DNA of 64,000 nucleotides from Arthrobacter bambusae (GTDB lineage Bacteria > Actinomycetota > Actinomycetes > Actinomycetales > Micrococcaceae), in assembly GCF_030812595.1 (NCBI RefSeq), contig NZ_JAUSSZ010000005.1, positions 1 to 64,000 of the forward strand, in the 5' to 3' direction. Positions 26,535-35,013 of this stretch are shown here, in pieces; the first letter of the stretch is position 1, and every line of letters begins with the position of its first letter. The notes below the pieces were generated by a model. It was not told the origin of the DNA. It ran no database searches and saw nothing but the letters and a program-made list of their open reading frames with translations. The translations under genes were made by a program, and so were the position numbers.

Positions 26535-27482
26535 CTAGGCCGGGGCGTTCAGTACGACAGAGCGCGTGAGGTTGCGCGGAAGATCGGGGTTGAGGCCGCG
26601 CACGCGTGCCCGCTCCAGGGTGACCTTATGGACCCGGGCCAGCTCGGCGAGCGGGTGCTTGCCGGTGTGGATGTACAACGCGCCCGTGCGGCCCATATCG
26701 GCGTCCAGCCCCTCAGGCTGCGGACCGAAGATCCATGTCACCCTGCCGGGTGCCGCAATGGAAATAGGCCCGTGCCGGTATTCCATCGCGGCATAGGATT
26801 CCGTCCAACCCTGCACGGCTTCGCGCATCTTCAGTCCGGCTTCGTGGGCCAGGCCAACGGTCCAGCCGGTCCCCAGGAAGGTGAACTGTTCGGCGTCGAG
26901 CAACTCCTGGGAGACAGGCTCGGAGACCGCGGTCCGGGCATCCTCGATGGCGGTGCCGAGTTCGATGCCAAGGCTCGTCAGGAGATACACGAGGGCCGTT
27001 GTGGCGAAGCGGGTCTGGACCACTGATTTCTCGTCGGCGTAAGGAAGGCCGATCACGGCGTCGGCCAACGCGGTGATGGGTGAATCCACGTCTCCGACCA
27101 CCGCAATCGTCCTTGGTTTTCCGCTGACGGCCATTCCCCGCAAGGCTTCCAGGAGCTCAAGTACCTCCGTGGTGGTGCCGGAGCGGGTAACGGCGATCAC
27201 GGCGTCGTACTGGCGGCCCGCGCTGTTGTGATTAAGGAACGCTTCGGACGCTGCGAACGCGTCCGTGACGCCCTTGCCCGCGGCTTCGCGGGCAGCGGCA
27301 TAGCTTTGCGCCATGAACCATGAGGTACCGCAACCGACGACGGCGATCCGCTCTCCGTCCGCCGGCAGCAGGTGCCCAGCCTTGGATTGCTCAAGTCCGC
27401 ATTGTCCGATGGCCCGCTTCCAGACCTCGGGCTGCGAAAGAAGCTCTTCTTCCATGAAGGCCCCGAGGGTGTTGTTACTCAT
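26535..27482 (-). CDS. SIS-domain sugar isomerase/deaminase (AgaS/GlmS-C/FrlB-like)
   Basis: This 315-residue protein has two SIS domains. The first has VVGCGTSWFMAQSYAAAREAAGKG and VIAVTRSGTTTEVLELLEAL. The second has FLGTGWTVGLAHEAGLKMREAVQGWTESYAAMEYRHGPISIA, which is the typical phosphosugar site including the Glu-x-x-x-Gly-Pro region. These match sugar-phosphate isomerases and deaminases such as AgaS, the GlmS isomerase half and FrlB. It is the first gene of the five-gene operon, fitting a step that turns an amino-sugar phosphate into a ketose phosphate. The ATG at 27482 has AGGAATGG upstream. FrlB-like fructosamine deglycase is the main alternative. Confidence 0.85.
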   Translation of the reverse strand: MSNNTLGAFMEEELLSQPEVWKRAIGQCGLEQSKAGHLLPADGERIAVVGCGTSWFMAQSYAAAREAAGKGVTDAFAASEAFLNHNSAGRQYDAVIAVTRSGTTTEVLELLEALRGMAVSGKPRTIAVVGDVDSPITALADAVIGLPYADEKSVVQTRFATTALVYLLTSLGIELGTAIEDARTAVSEPVSQELLDAEQFTFLGTGWTVGLAHEAGLKMREAVQGWTESYAAMEYRHGPISIAAPGRVTWIFGPQPEGLDADMGRTGALYIHTGKHPLAELARVHKVTLERARVRGLNPDLPRNLTRSVVLNAPA

Positions 27483-27558
27483 CGCACTTACCATTCCTGT
27501 CCGCGCTTCTTCGACGCACTCTTCAACCCTCAACGAAACATCCGGCGATATGACGTTT

Positions 27559-27588
27559 AATGATCTATAGAAACACTAAACGATCATT
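27559..27588. promoter_or_regulatory. Candidate operator upstream of the SIS-ROK-PfkB-aldolase operon
   Basis: AATGATC (27559-27565) and GATCATT (27582-27588) form an inverted repeat with a 16-base spacer, about 75 bases upstream of the SIS gene. The tract is AT-rich against a GC-rich background. It is well placed to bind the DeoR-family repressor encoded at the end of the operon. Confidence 0.4.
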
Positions 27589-27695
27589 TTCAATCGCACA
27601 AGGATCGTCGAGGGCTTCCGTGCATGCCAGCCAGCCAAACCCTCCATGCCAGCAGCGGGGGCCATGCCTGGCCCGGATCCATCGTTCTTACTCAC
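27576..27695 (-). CDS. Possible 39-residue peptide, uncertain
   Basis: A GTG follows GAGGAG with a seven-base spacer and opens a 39-codon frame ending at 27576. The peptide would be Gly- and Lys-rich with one Trp and no recognisable family. Its 3' end overlaps the candidate operator. It lies in the 360-base interval between the SIS gene and the PLDc_N region, which otherwise shows no recognised gene. The ribosome binding site is the only real support. Confidence 0.2.
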   Translation of the reverse strand: MSKNDGSGPGMAPAAGMEGLAGWHARKPSTILVRLKMIV

Positions 27696-27842
27696 AGAAA
27701 AACTCCTCAGGCGACACTCAATCTCGCCTGTTTTGGCACTCATTTTTAGGAAATCCACACCTGGAGGCAGGGACGGCTGCCTAGGATCGGCCTAGGACCG
27801 GCGCCGATCCGGACCAACCATCACTTATGAGCATTGGGGAAG

Positions 27843-27959
27843 ATGAGAATGAAAAAGCTCGGCTGGGTCAACGGATTGAACCTGGGCCAGCGTGCCGCAC
27901 TTCAGCAGGTAGTTCAAGGGCCGTGGGGCTTGGTGAGTGATAGATTCGTCAACATCTGA
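27843..27959 (+). CDS. Possible 38-residue cationic peptide
   Basis: An ATG after TGGGGAAG opens a 38-codon frame beginning MRMKKLGWVNGLNLGQRAAL and ending SDRFVNI. The peptide has five basic residues, one acidic residue, two tryptophans and an amphipathic pattern. Its stop codon is nine bases before the start of the PLDc_N gene, whose ribosome binding site abuts it, so the two could be one transcript. A hairpin (GGATCGG 27784-27790 with CCGATCC 27804-27810) lies upstream. Third-position GC is about two thirds, lower than neighbouring genes, so coding is plausible but unproven. Confidence 0.35.
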   Translation: MRMKKLGWVNGLNLGQRAALQQVVQGPWGLVSDRFVNI

Positions 27960-27968
27960 GGGGGTCCG

Positions 27969-28220
27969 ATGTTCTTGTCGATTCCAGCCGGCGATGAGGT
28001 GCTCGCACCTACCGGATACGAGATTTTTGCAACCACCCTTGCATTGATCTCAATCTGCCTGTTCATTTGGGCCTTGGTATTGCTTGCCCGCAAAGCCGTG
28101 ACCCTGACGAAACGGGAAACCATCCTCTGGCTCCTTCTGGTCGTCTTCGTTCCCCTTGTCGGGCCTGCCGCTTGGCTCATTGCGGGGGGCAGGTACCGGG
28201 GAAAGCCGGCTGTCCGTTAG
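27969..28220 (+). CDS. Small membrane protein with PLDc_N domain
   Basis: The 83-residue protein has two membrane spans, around residues 17-39 and 52-71, joined by KAVTLTKRETILWLLLVVFVPLVGPAAWL. This matches the PLDc_N (phospholipase D/nuclease N-terminal-like) family of short membrane proteins. These are often found alone, have no catalytic motif, and in some clusters accompany bacteriocins as self-protection proteins. GAGGGGG precedes the ATG. It converges with hutI after 17 bases. A role as an immunity protein for the 38-residue peptide before it is speculation. Confidence 0.8.
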   Translation: MFLSIPAGDEVLAPTGYEIFATTLALISICLFIWALVLLARKAVTLTKRETILWLLLVVFVPLVGPAAWLIAGGRYRGKPAVR

Positions 28221-28237
28221 AATGCGGCCCGGCTGGA

Positions 28238-29461
28238 CTACACCGCGCGGACTCCGGCCCGCCACACCCCGAAGGTCAGCGGGATACCGGGCCGGTAGGC
28301 AAGATGCGTGGCCGACGGCGCCTTGAGCATGTGAAGGTCGGCGCGGTGCCCGACGGCGATCGAGCCCACGGCCCGTTCGCCGTCGACGTCGTTGCCCGAC
28401 TCCCGGCCCAGGGCAAGCGCACCGCCATAGGTGGCCGCCCTGACGGCCTCGTGGACGCTCAGGCGCATCTGCAACACCGCCGTGGTGACGCAGAAAGCAA
28501 TCGAACTCGTGTAAGAGGTGCCGGGGTTGCAGTTCGCGGCCAAGGCAATCTGCACCCCCGCGTCGATCAACGCCCGGCCCGGTGCGAGCGGCTGGCGGGT
28601 GGAAAGATCACAAGCGGGCAGGCACGTGGCCACTGTGCCGCGCTGGCCGGTCCCGGTGGACGCATCCCAACCGCTCCACGTCCCTGCGAGTGCCTCGATA
28701 TCGGCCGCTGAAAGGTAGTTGACGTGATCGACGCTGGCCGCACCGAACTCCACGGCCAACTGCACGCCGGGCCCTTCGCCCAATTGGTTGCCGTGGACGC
28801 GCAGGCCCAGGCCCGCATCCCGGCAGGCGGACAGGACCCGGCGCGACTGCTCTTCGCTGAAAGCGCCGCGCTCGCAGAAAACGTCGGCCCAGCTGACGTA
28901 GGGGCGGACGGCGTCGAGCATCGGACCGCAGACGAGGTCCGTGTACTCCTCGGCGTCGGCTCCCGCCGGGACCAAGTGCGCGCCGAGGTAAGTCACTTCG
29001 TCCACGGTCGCCGCCGCGATGCGCGCGCTGCGGGCCTCGTTCTCGAGGTCCAGTCCGTAACCGGTCTTGCTCTCGAGATAGGTGGTGCCCTGGGAGACGG
29101 CTTCGGCCACGCGCGCGGCGGCGAGCCGGGTCAGTTCCTCGTCGCTCGCGGCGCGCGTGGCGCCTGTGGTGACTGCGATGCCCCCGGCACTGTAGCCTTG
29201 GCCGGCCATCCTGGCCTCGAACTCGGCGGTGCGGTCCCCGGCGAAAATCAGGTGCGAGTGCGAATCCACCCAACCCGGGAGGACGGCGCGCCCTTCCGCA
29301 TCCACGTGCCCATCAGCCGACGGGGCCTCGGACGCGGGACCGATCCAGGAAATCCGTTCACCTTCGATCACCACGGCGGCGTCCCTGAGGACACGATGCT
29401 CCGCATCCTGGGTCATCAGTTCGCCGATGTTGCTGATCAGTGTGCTCGTCCGCCCGCTCAT
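28238..29461 (-). CDS. hutI: Imidazolonepropionase HutI
   Basis: HutI hydrolyses imidazolone-5-propanoate to formiminoglutamate, the third step of histidine breakdown. The 407-residue amidohydrolase has the metal-binding DSHSHLIFAGDR, then YLESKTGYGLD, LGAHLVP, LRVHGNQLGEGPGV and the late ALAANCNPGTSYTSS. hutU, hutH and hutG are not in the window, so the pathway is scattered or lies outside. The ATG at 29461 begins MSGRTST; a TTG ten codons upstream would overlap the preceding oxidoreductase gene. It follows that gene after 11 bases and is probably cotranscribed with it. Confidence 0.93.
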   Translation of the reverse strand: MSGRTSTLISNIGELMTQDAEHRVLRDAAVVIEGERISWIGPASEAPSADGHVDAEGRAVLPGWVDSHSHLIFAGDRTAEFEARMAGQGYSAGGIAVTTGATRAASDEELTRLAAARVAEAVSQGTTYLESKTGYGLDLENEARSARIAAATVDEVTYLGAHLVPAGADAEEYTDLVCGPMLDAVRPYVSWADVFCERGAFSEEQSRRVLSACRDAGLGLRVHGNQLGEGPGVQLAVEFGAASVDHVNYLSAADIEALAGTWSGWDASTGTGQRGTVATCLPACDLSTRQPLAPGRALIDAGVQIALAANCNPGTSYTSSIAFCVTTAVLQMRLSVHEAVRAATYGGALALGRESGNDVDGERAVGSIAVGHRADLHMLKAPSATHLAYRPGIPLTFGVWRAGVRAV

Positions 29462-29472
29462 GAACCTATTGT

Positions 29473-30570
29473 TCAACGGCGGATCGACCAACGGGCCGCA
29501 GCGAGCGCCGTCGCTGTCCGGGATACCGGACTAGTTCCGGATAGTGAGCCAAGGATCTCCGCGGCGGCGAGCTCGGCGATGGCGGAGGAGGTCTGGAAAC
29601 CGTACCCGCCTTGCCCGGCGAGCCAGTAGAAGCCGGGGGCCTCGGCGTCGAACCCGACCACCGGGACGCCATCGGCCGCTTCCGTGCGCAAGCCGGTCCA
29701 GGCCCTGGCGACCGAGCGGATGCCCAGCGAGGTAATGGAGTTCAGCCGGGTGACGAGCGCTTCCACGTCACCGGGCCGGGGCCGGGCGTCTTCCGGGCCG
29801 CTCGGTACGGTCTCCGACGGCGAGATGAGCACCTGTTCGCCCTCGCGGCGGAAGTAGTAGGAGTCGTCCGCGGCGCACACCATGGGGCTTCCGGGCGGAA
29901 GCGGGCGTTCGACGTCGACGATCGCCGCGGTGCGGCGGAACGGCTGCAGGCCCAGCTTCTCCACTCCGCTGAGCACGGCGAGTTCGTCCGCCCAGGCGCC
30001 GGCAGCGTTGACGACGACGGCGGACTGGAATCCTTCCAGCCCGGCGCCCACTTGCCAGCCGGAACCGAGGCGTTGGGCCGAATGCACCTTGGCGCCGGTG
30101 ATGATGTCTGCTCCGTTTGCCTCCGCGCGCTGCCGGTGGTCTTCCAACAGCACGGGCGCGTTGCACGCGAATGAGCCCGTATCCAGGCCGGCGGCCGTGA
30201 AGGATCCTGGGTTGAGTGCCGGGCACAGCTCCAGGGCTTCGGCGTGCGTGATGGGATGCATGTGGCCGCTGGCTTCTGCCTTGACTGTGGCTTCGTCGCC
30301 CACCAGCATGAACGATCGCGGTTCCAGCACCGGCACCGGCAACTCGGCGTCGCGGGCTGCCATCAGTTCCAGCGTGCGGACGGTGAGTTCCTGTACTACC
30401 GCAGGTCCGTAGCTCGGGATCAGCTGCCGGGCCGAACGGGATGACGTGTGGTAGGCAAGCGTCTGTTCAGCTTCCACGAGGGCAACCGAACACTGGCCTG
30501 CCAGCGCTGAAGCCAGCGACAACCCTGCGATGCCTCCACCGACGATTAGCACATCATAATTTGCCGCCAT
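29473..30570 (-). CDS. FAD-dependent oxidoreductase, D-amino-acid dehydrogenase/DAO type
   Basis: The 365-residue protein has an N-terminal dinucleotide fold YDVLIVGGGIAGLSLASALAG and the C-terminal DAO pattern ARAWTGLRTEAADGVPVVGFD...GFYWLAGQGGYGFQTSSAIAELAA. This suits the D-arginine dehydrogenase-like branch that oxidises amino acids or glycine derivatives. HTSSRSARQLIPSYGP near residue 40 is typical for that branch. It lies upstream of hutI in the same direction, which suggests a role in amino-acid catabolism. The substrate cannot be fixed. Confidence 0.87.
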   Translation of the reverse strand: MAANYDVLIVGGGIAGLSLASALAGQCSVALVEAEQTLAYHTSSRSARQLIPSYGPAVVQELTVRTLELMAARDAELPVPVLEPRSFMLVGDEATVKAEASGHMHPITHAEALELCPALNPGSFTAAGLDTGSFACNAPVLLEDHRQRAEANGADIITGAKVHSAQRLGSGWQVGAGLEGFQSAVVVNAAGAWADELAVLSGVEKLGLQPFRRTAAIVDVERPLPPGSPMVCAADDSYYFRREGEQVLISPSETVPSGPEDARPRPGDVEALVTRLNSITSLGIRSVARAWTGLRTEAADGVPVVGFDAEAPGFYWLAGQGGYGFQTSSAIAELAAAEILGSLSGTSPVSRTATALAAARWSIRR

Positions 30571-30578
30571 CCCACCAT

Positions 30579-30652
30579 CCTGTCAGCGCTCGGGCCCAGA
30601 TGCGAGGGGGCTGGCTGAGGGGCTGGCTGAGTGGGCCCGTTGCCGGGACAGG
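30579..30652 (-). terminator. Hairpin terminator after the flavin-split-barrel gene
   Basis: Two nested inverted repeats are present: CCTGTC/GACAGG (30579-30584 with 30647-30652) and CGGGCCCA/TGGGCCCG (30591-30598 with 30632-30639). The loop holds two copies of a 12-13-base GGGGCTGGCTGA unit. It lies between the leftward flavin-split-barrel gene and the FAD oxidoreductase start. Confidence 0.6.
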
Positions 30653-30657
30653 ACCTC

Positions 30658-31128
30658 CTATTCCACAGCGGACCGCTTGATCCCGCTATAGGGGGTCCAC
30701 CACGTGAGCGGCTCCGTGACGGTGAAGCGCCGCCCCGAGATCGAATCCGCGGGAACCCGCACGAAATGGTCCTTCTTGCCGGCTTCCCAGGGAAAGAGGG
30801 GCAGCGAGAACGTGTTGACCACGTCGTCGATCTGTTCGACGGGCGCCGCTTTGCCATGGAGCACCACACTCCACGCGATTCCGGTGTCCGGGTTCACCCC
30901 GTCCACCTCCATGGCCACCGGGAAGTCGCCCAAAGCCGCGGCCAGCTTCGTGCCGGTTCCGGTCCGGAACACAACCGTCCCCTGGTCCACGGTGTAGTTG
31001 ATTGGAAAAATGTCGGGGTGGTCTCCAAGCCACACGGCCAGCCGGCCGACGGACACGCCCCTCAGGAGATTCCAGCATTGCTGCGAATCCAACACCTCGG
31101 TTACACGTTGTGCTGCATCTTTGTCCAT
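30658..31128 (-). CDS. Pyridoxamine 5'-phosphate oxidase-like flavin-split-barrel protein
   Basis: The 156-residue protein has the split-barrel pattern of small flavin- or F420-binding proteins: CWNLLRGVSVGRLAVWLGDHPDIFPINYTVDQGTVVFRTGTGTKLA, then AWSVVLHGKAAPVEQIDD. These often bind FMN, F420 or heme, or have lost cofactor binding; the family is broad, so no reaction is assigned. No Shine-Dalgarno sequence precedes the ATG. TAGTAT seven bases upstream on the minus strand could be a -10 element, so the mRNA may be leaderless. Confidence 0.8.
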   Translation of the reverse strand: MDKDAAQRVTEVLDSQQCWNLLRGVSVGRLAVWLGDHPDIFPINYTVDQGTVVFRTGTGTKLAAALGDFPVAMEVDGVNPDTGIAWSVVLHGKAAPVEQIDDVVNTFSLPLFPWEAGKKDHFVRVPADSISGRRFTVTEPLTWWTPYSGIKRSAVE

Positions 31129-31182
31129 GCTGCAGATACTAGGCCTCGGATCCCCCTTGGGACAGGGCTCCCGTGAAGGGAC

Positions 31183-32583
31183 CTAGCGCAGGTATTGAAG
31201 CTCCGTGAAATGGTTGATGTAGTCGTCCAGGAGCGCTTCTGCCACCCTGACCGAGTCCACCAGCGGATTCATCGCCATCGCCTTGTACGCGGAGCGCCGG
31301 GACCCCGTGAGCGCAGCGTCGATCGTGGCGCGTTCCACGGCCTTGGCATTGATGACGAGTCCGCGAGCATAGTCCGGAAGCGCCTTGGCCGGGAGCAAGC
31401 GGACCCCGCGGGCATCCACGAAGCAGGGCGTCTCGATGACGGCCTCGGCGTCCAGTTCGGCCAGGGTGCTCCCGTTGGGGACATTGAGGATCAGGCGCGC
31501 CGGCTCCCCCTGGCTGATGGCGCGCATGATTGCCAAAGCCACGGCTTCGTAGCCGCCGGATACCAAGTCATCAGCGTCTCGTTCGAACGTGCCGGCTGCC
31601 TCCCGGTTGCTCTGCATGTATGTCTCTTCGCGATCCAGCTTGGTCTTTTCCCAGAGCCTGAGGGCTGCCTTCGACGCCGTCTCCCCTTGGGCAAGCTCCG
31701 CACCGCCGTCGTTTCCGACCCTTAGACCGCTGTAGAAGGAGGACTGCTGCCGCGCCAAGTAGGCGCCGCGGGTGGTTCCGGCGCGCCGGTCGGCGTCGAG
31801 CGCTTCCCGCCGGAAATAGTAGTAATGCAGATACTCATTGGGAACCGCACCCAAGGCCTTGATCCAGGAAGCACCGAACAGCCGGCCCTCTTCAAAGGAC
31901 TCGATGGCGGAGTCGTCCGCCAAGAGCCACGGCAGGACATCCTCACCCCCGACCACCAGCCCGCGCAGCCAGCCCAGGTGGTTCAGGCCGACGTAGTCGA
32001 TCTCCACGGAGCCGTCCCGGAAGGCAGCACCGCCGCGGTGGATTCCAGCAGCGAGCAGGCATCGCCTGGCCAGGCCCACCGGCGAATCGCAGATCCCCAC
32101 CACCTTGTTGCCAAGGACCCGCGTCATGACCTCGGTGATGACCCCTGCCGGGTTGGTGAAGTTGATGAACCAGGCTTCCGGAGCATGCTTCTTCACCGAC
32201 TCGGCGATGTCCAGGACCACCGGAATGGTCCTCAGTGCGTACGAGATCCCGCCGGCACCCACGGTCTCCTGCCCGATGACTCCATGCTCCAGGGCAATCC
32301 GTTCGTCGGCCGAGCGCCCTTCGAGCCCGCCCACCCGGATCGCAGAGAAGATGAAGTCGGTGCCGGGCAGGGCTTCGGAGAGCTCCGTGAACATCCTCAC
32401 GGCGGGCGCATCGGGCACCCCTTCGGCCATGTCGGCAAGGACCCGGGCCACCACGCCCAGGCGCGCGGGGTCGGCATCGAACAGCCTGAGCTCGGTGACC
32501 CGGCCGGGCCCGTGGTCCGACAGCAACGCCGAATAGACCAGGGGTACCCGGAATCCCCCGCCGCCCAGGATGGTGAGGATCAT
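31183..32583 (-). CDS. Family 4 glycoside hydrolase, 6-phospho-beta-glucosidase-like
   Basis: GH4 enzymes cleave glycosides by an unusual NAD- and metal-dependent oxidation-elimination route. The 466-residue protein has the N-terminal NAD site ILTILGGGGFRVPLVYSALL, then NFTNPAGVITEVMTR, the metal-binding cysteine in VVGICDSPVGLARR and a histidine in YVGLNHLGWLRG. Length and motifs fit the 6-phospho-beta-glucosidase group. No PTS, which normally makes phosphorylated disaccharides, is in the window, so the natural substrate is uncertain. It follows kbl after six bases, an unexpected pairing with threonine degradation. Confidence 0.9.
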   Translation of the reverse strand: MILTILGGGGFRVPLVYSALLSDHGPGRVTELRLFDADPARLGVVARVLADMAEGVPDAPAVRMFTELSEALPGTDFIFSAIRVGGLEGRSADERIALEHGVIGQETVGAGGISYALRTIPVVLDIAESVKKHAPEAWFINFTNPAGVITEVMTRVLGNKVVGICDSPVGLARRCLLAAGIHRGGAAFRDGSVEIDYVGLNHLGWLRGLVVGGEDVLPWLLADDSAIESFEEGRLFGASWIKALGAVPNEYLHYYYFRREALDADRRAGTTRGAYLARQQSSFYSGLRVGNDGGAELAQGETASKAALRLWEKTKLDREETYMQSNREAAGTFERDADDLVSGGYEAVALAIMRAISQGEPARLILNVPNGSTLAELDAEAVIETPCFVDARGVRLLPAKALPDYARGLVINAKAVERATIDAALTGSRRSAYKAMAMNPLVDSVRVAEALLDDYINHFTELQYLR

Positions 32584-32589
32584 GGGAAA

Positions 32590-33798
32590 TCAGAGGCCCG
32601 CGGCGGAGCGACTCTTCACGAATGCCTGGACACACGCCTCGACGTCGTCGGAGCTGTGCGCGGCCGAGAGCTGCACACGGATCCGGGCAGCCCCCTTGGG
32701 TACCACGGGATAGCTGAACGCCGTGACGAACACTCCGTGGTGGAGCATCTCGTCGGCAACCTTCGCGGCGGCCACGGCGTCGCCGAACATCACCGGAATG
32801 ATTGCGTGCTCGCCGTCGAGCAGCTCGAAGCCTTCCTCGCCCATGCGGCGGCGGAACAAGGCAGCGTTCTCGAAGAGCCTGGAGCGGAGCTCGCCCGAGC
32901 CCTGGACCAGCTCAATGGCTTTGATGGTTGCCGCGACGATGGCCGGAGCCAGGGAGTTGGAGAACAAGTACGGGCGGGCCTTCTGGCGCAGCATGGCGAC
33001 GATTTCCCCGCGGCCGGAGACGTAGCCGCCGGAGGCGCCGCCAAGGGCCTTGCCGAACGTGCCGGTGTAGATGTCGATCCTGTCGGAAACACCCGCGTGT
33101 TCAGGGGTTCCGGCGCCGGTGGCTCCCATGAAGCCCACGGCGTGGGAATCGTCCACCATGACCAGCGCGTCGTGCTTTTCCGCGAGATCGCAGATGGCCT
33201 CGAGCGGAGCGAGGTAGCCGTCCATGGAGAAGACGCCGTCCGTCACGATGATTTTGCGCCGGGCCGGGGCCTCGCCGGTTGAAGCCTCGATCAGCTTGGC
33301 CTCGAGATCGGCCATGTCCTGGTTGGCGTAGCGGAAGCGCCTGGCCTTGCTGAGTCTGATGCCGTCGATGATGGAGGCGTGGTTCAGGGAATCGGAGATG
33401 ATGGCGTCATCGGCCCCGAACAGGGACTCGAAGACACCCCCGTTGGCGTCGAAGCAGCTGGAGAACAGGATGGTGTCCTCGGTCCCCAGGAACCGTGATA
33501 CGCGGGCCTCGAGCTCAAGGTGCAGGTCCTGGGTGCCGCAGATGAAACGCACGGATGCCATGCCGAAGCCGCGCTCGTCCATGGCGGACTTTGCGGCCGC
33601 GATGATGTCCGGGTGGTCTGCCAGGCCTAGGTAGTTGTTGGCGCAGAAGTTCAGGACGCTGTTCGCCGGCTGGCCTAGCTGGCCTGCGGAGATGTGGCTG
33701 GCCTGCGGTGAGTCGATGTGGCGTTCGGTCTTGAAAAGGCCGGCGGTGCGGATCTCTTCAAGTTCGCCCTGCAGCTGGTCTTTGATGCTTGAGTACAT
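32590..33798 (-). CDS. kbl: Glycine C-acetyltransferase (2-amino-3-ketobutyrate CoA ligase)
   Basis: Kbl uses PLP and CoA to split 2-amino-3-ketobutyrate into glycine and acetyl-CoA, completing threonine breakdown begun by Tdh. The 402-residue protein has [65 protein letters not shown], and the PLP lysine in [17 protein letters not shown]. It lies directly downstream of tdh on the same strand. The start is ATG with a GGAGCCACC element upstream. Confidence 0.97.
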   Translation of the reverse strand: MYSSIKDQLQGELEEIRTAGLFKTERHIDSPQASHISAGQLGQPANSVLNFCANNYLGLADHPDIIAAAKSAMDERGFGMASVRFICGTQDLHLELEARVSRFLGTEDTILFSSCFDANGGVFESLFGADDAIISDSLNHASIIDGIRLSKARRFRYANQDMADLEAKLIEASTGEAPARRKIIVTDGVFSMDGYLAPLEAICDLAEKHDALVMVDDSHAVGFMGATGAGTPEHAGVSDRIDIYTGTFGKALGGASGGYVSGRGEIVAMLRQKARPYLFSNSLAPAIVAATIKAIELVQGSGELRSRLFENAALFRRRMGEEGFELLDGEHAIIPVMFGDAVAAAKVADEMLHHGVFVTAFSYPVVPKGAARIRVQLSAAHSSDDVEACVQAFVKSRSAAGL

Positions 33799-33851
33799 GG
33801 TGGCTCCTGGTACTGGGAGTAGGGTGCTGGTTTGGCGGACTTTAAGGGCTC

Positions 33852-34898
33852 TTAGATTTCGGTCCAGTCGAGGACAACCTTGCCGCCGGTGCCGGCGCGG
33901 GCGATTTCGAAGCCCTTTTCCCAGTCGGTGGCGGACAGCTTGTCCGTGACGACGGCCGAAATGCGGCTGTGCAGTTCGGGGTTGGAGGACAGCATGGCGC
34001 TCATGGCGTACCAGGTTTCGTACATCTCGCGGCCGTAGATGCCCTTGAGGGTCAACATGTGCGTGACCACTTTGCCCCAGTCAATGTCGATGGACTGGCT
34101 GGGCAAGCCAAGCATGGCGATGCGTCCGCCGTGGTTCATGTTGTTGATCATCTCAGGCAGGGCCGTGGGATGTCCGGACATTTCCAGGCCGATGTCGAAT
34201 CCTTCGCGCATGCCGAGCTCGAGCTGGGCATGCTTGACGCGCGTCTTCGAAACGTCGACGGCGAGATCCACGCCCATTTTCCGGGCGAGTTCAAGGCGGG
34301 GAGCCGAGACGTCCGTGATGGCGATCTTGCGGGCACCGGCGTGGCGCGCGACGGCGATTGCCATGAGTCCGATGGGTCCGGCACCGGTGATGAGCACATC
34401 CTCGCCGACCAGGGGGAAGCTCAGTGCGGTGTGGACGGCGTTGCCGAAGGGATCGAAAATGGCGCCGAGCTCAGGGGTGATGGAAGGATCCTGGTGGACC
34501 CAGACGTTGGTCTCCGGGATGACGACGTATTCGGCGAACGCACCATCGCGCTGCACGCCTACGGACACCGTGTGGATGCACATCTGGCGGCGGCCAGCGC
34601 GGCAATTGCGGCAAATGCCGCAGACCACGTGGCCTTCTCCGGAGACGCGGTCTCCGACCTTGACGTCGCGGACGTCTTCGCCGACGGAGACCACTTCGCC
34701 GTAGAACTCGTGTCCTGCGATCAAGGGAGTCTCGATAATGCTCTGTGCCCAAGCGTCCCAGGACTGGATGTGCAGGTCAGTGCCGCAGATGCCGGTGGTC
34801 ATGACGCGGATCTTGACGTCGCTGGGACCGGCCTCCGGCTCGGGCCGTTCGACGAGTTCGAAACCAGCGTGGGGGCCGGACTTGTAGAGAGCCTTCAT
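33852..34898 (-). CDS. tdh: L-threonine 3-dehydrogenase
   Basis: Tdh oxidises threonine at C3 with NAD to 2-amino-3-ketobutyrate. The 348-residue zinc-dependent dehydrogenase has the catalytic CGTDLHI and GHEFYGEVV, the structural-zinc loop [15 protein letters not shown], and the Rossmann [46 protein letters not shown] is diagnostic for Tdh. The ATG at 34898 has AGGAAG upstream; the frame is open 45 codons further but that stretch runs through the promoter and operator region. The LysR gene diverges from it across 114 bases. Confidence 0.96.
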   Translation of the reverse strand: MKALYKSGPHAGFELVERPEPEAGPSDVKIRVMTTGICGTDLHIQSWDAWAQSIIETPLIAGHEFYGEVVSVGEDVRDVKVGDRVSGEGHVVCGICRNCRAGRRQMCIHTVSVGVQRDGAFAEYVVIPETNVWVHQDPSITPELGAIFDPFGNAVHTALSFPLVGEDVLITGAGPIGLMAIAVARHAGARKIAITDVSAPRLELARKMGVDLAVDVSKTRVKHAQLELGMREGFDIGLEMSGHPTALPEMINNMNHGGRIAMLGLPSQSIDIDWGKVVTHMLTLKGIYGREMYETWYAMSAMLSSNPELHSRISAVVTDKLSATDWEKGFEIARAGTGGKVVLDWTEI

Positions 34899-34997
34899 GG
34901 GTCTTCCTAACTCAAGGGATTGGGCCGTTGTGTGCCGTTTCACTTCATTGAAGCTTCGCGCACGGTTTAGCACAACTAGGTTTTTCTCAATCAACGA

Positions 34998-35013
34998 TTT
35001 AGCATTTGCTAAA
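34998..35013. promoter_or_regulatory. Palindrome overlapping the LysR start codon
   Basis: TTTAGCA-N2-TGCTAAA is a perfect palindrome whose last base is the A of the LysR ATG. A further TTTAGCA half-site lies at 34966-34972 toward tdh. The pair is a likely LysR binding region controlling tdh-kbl and the regulator itself. Confidence 0.55.
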
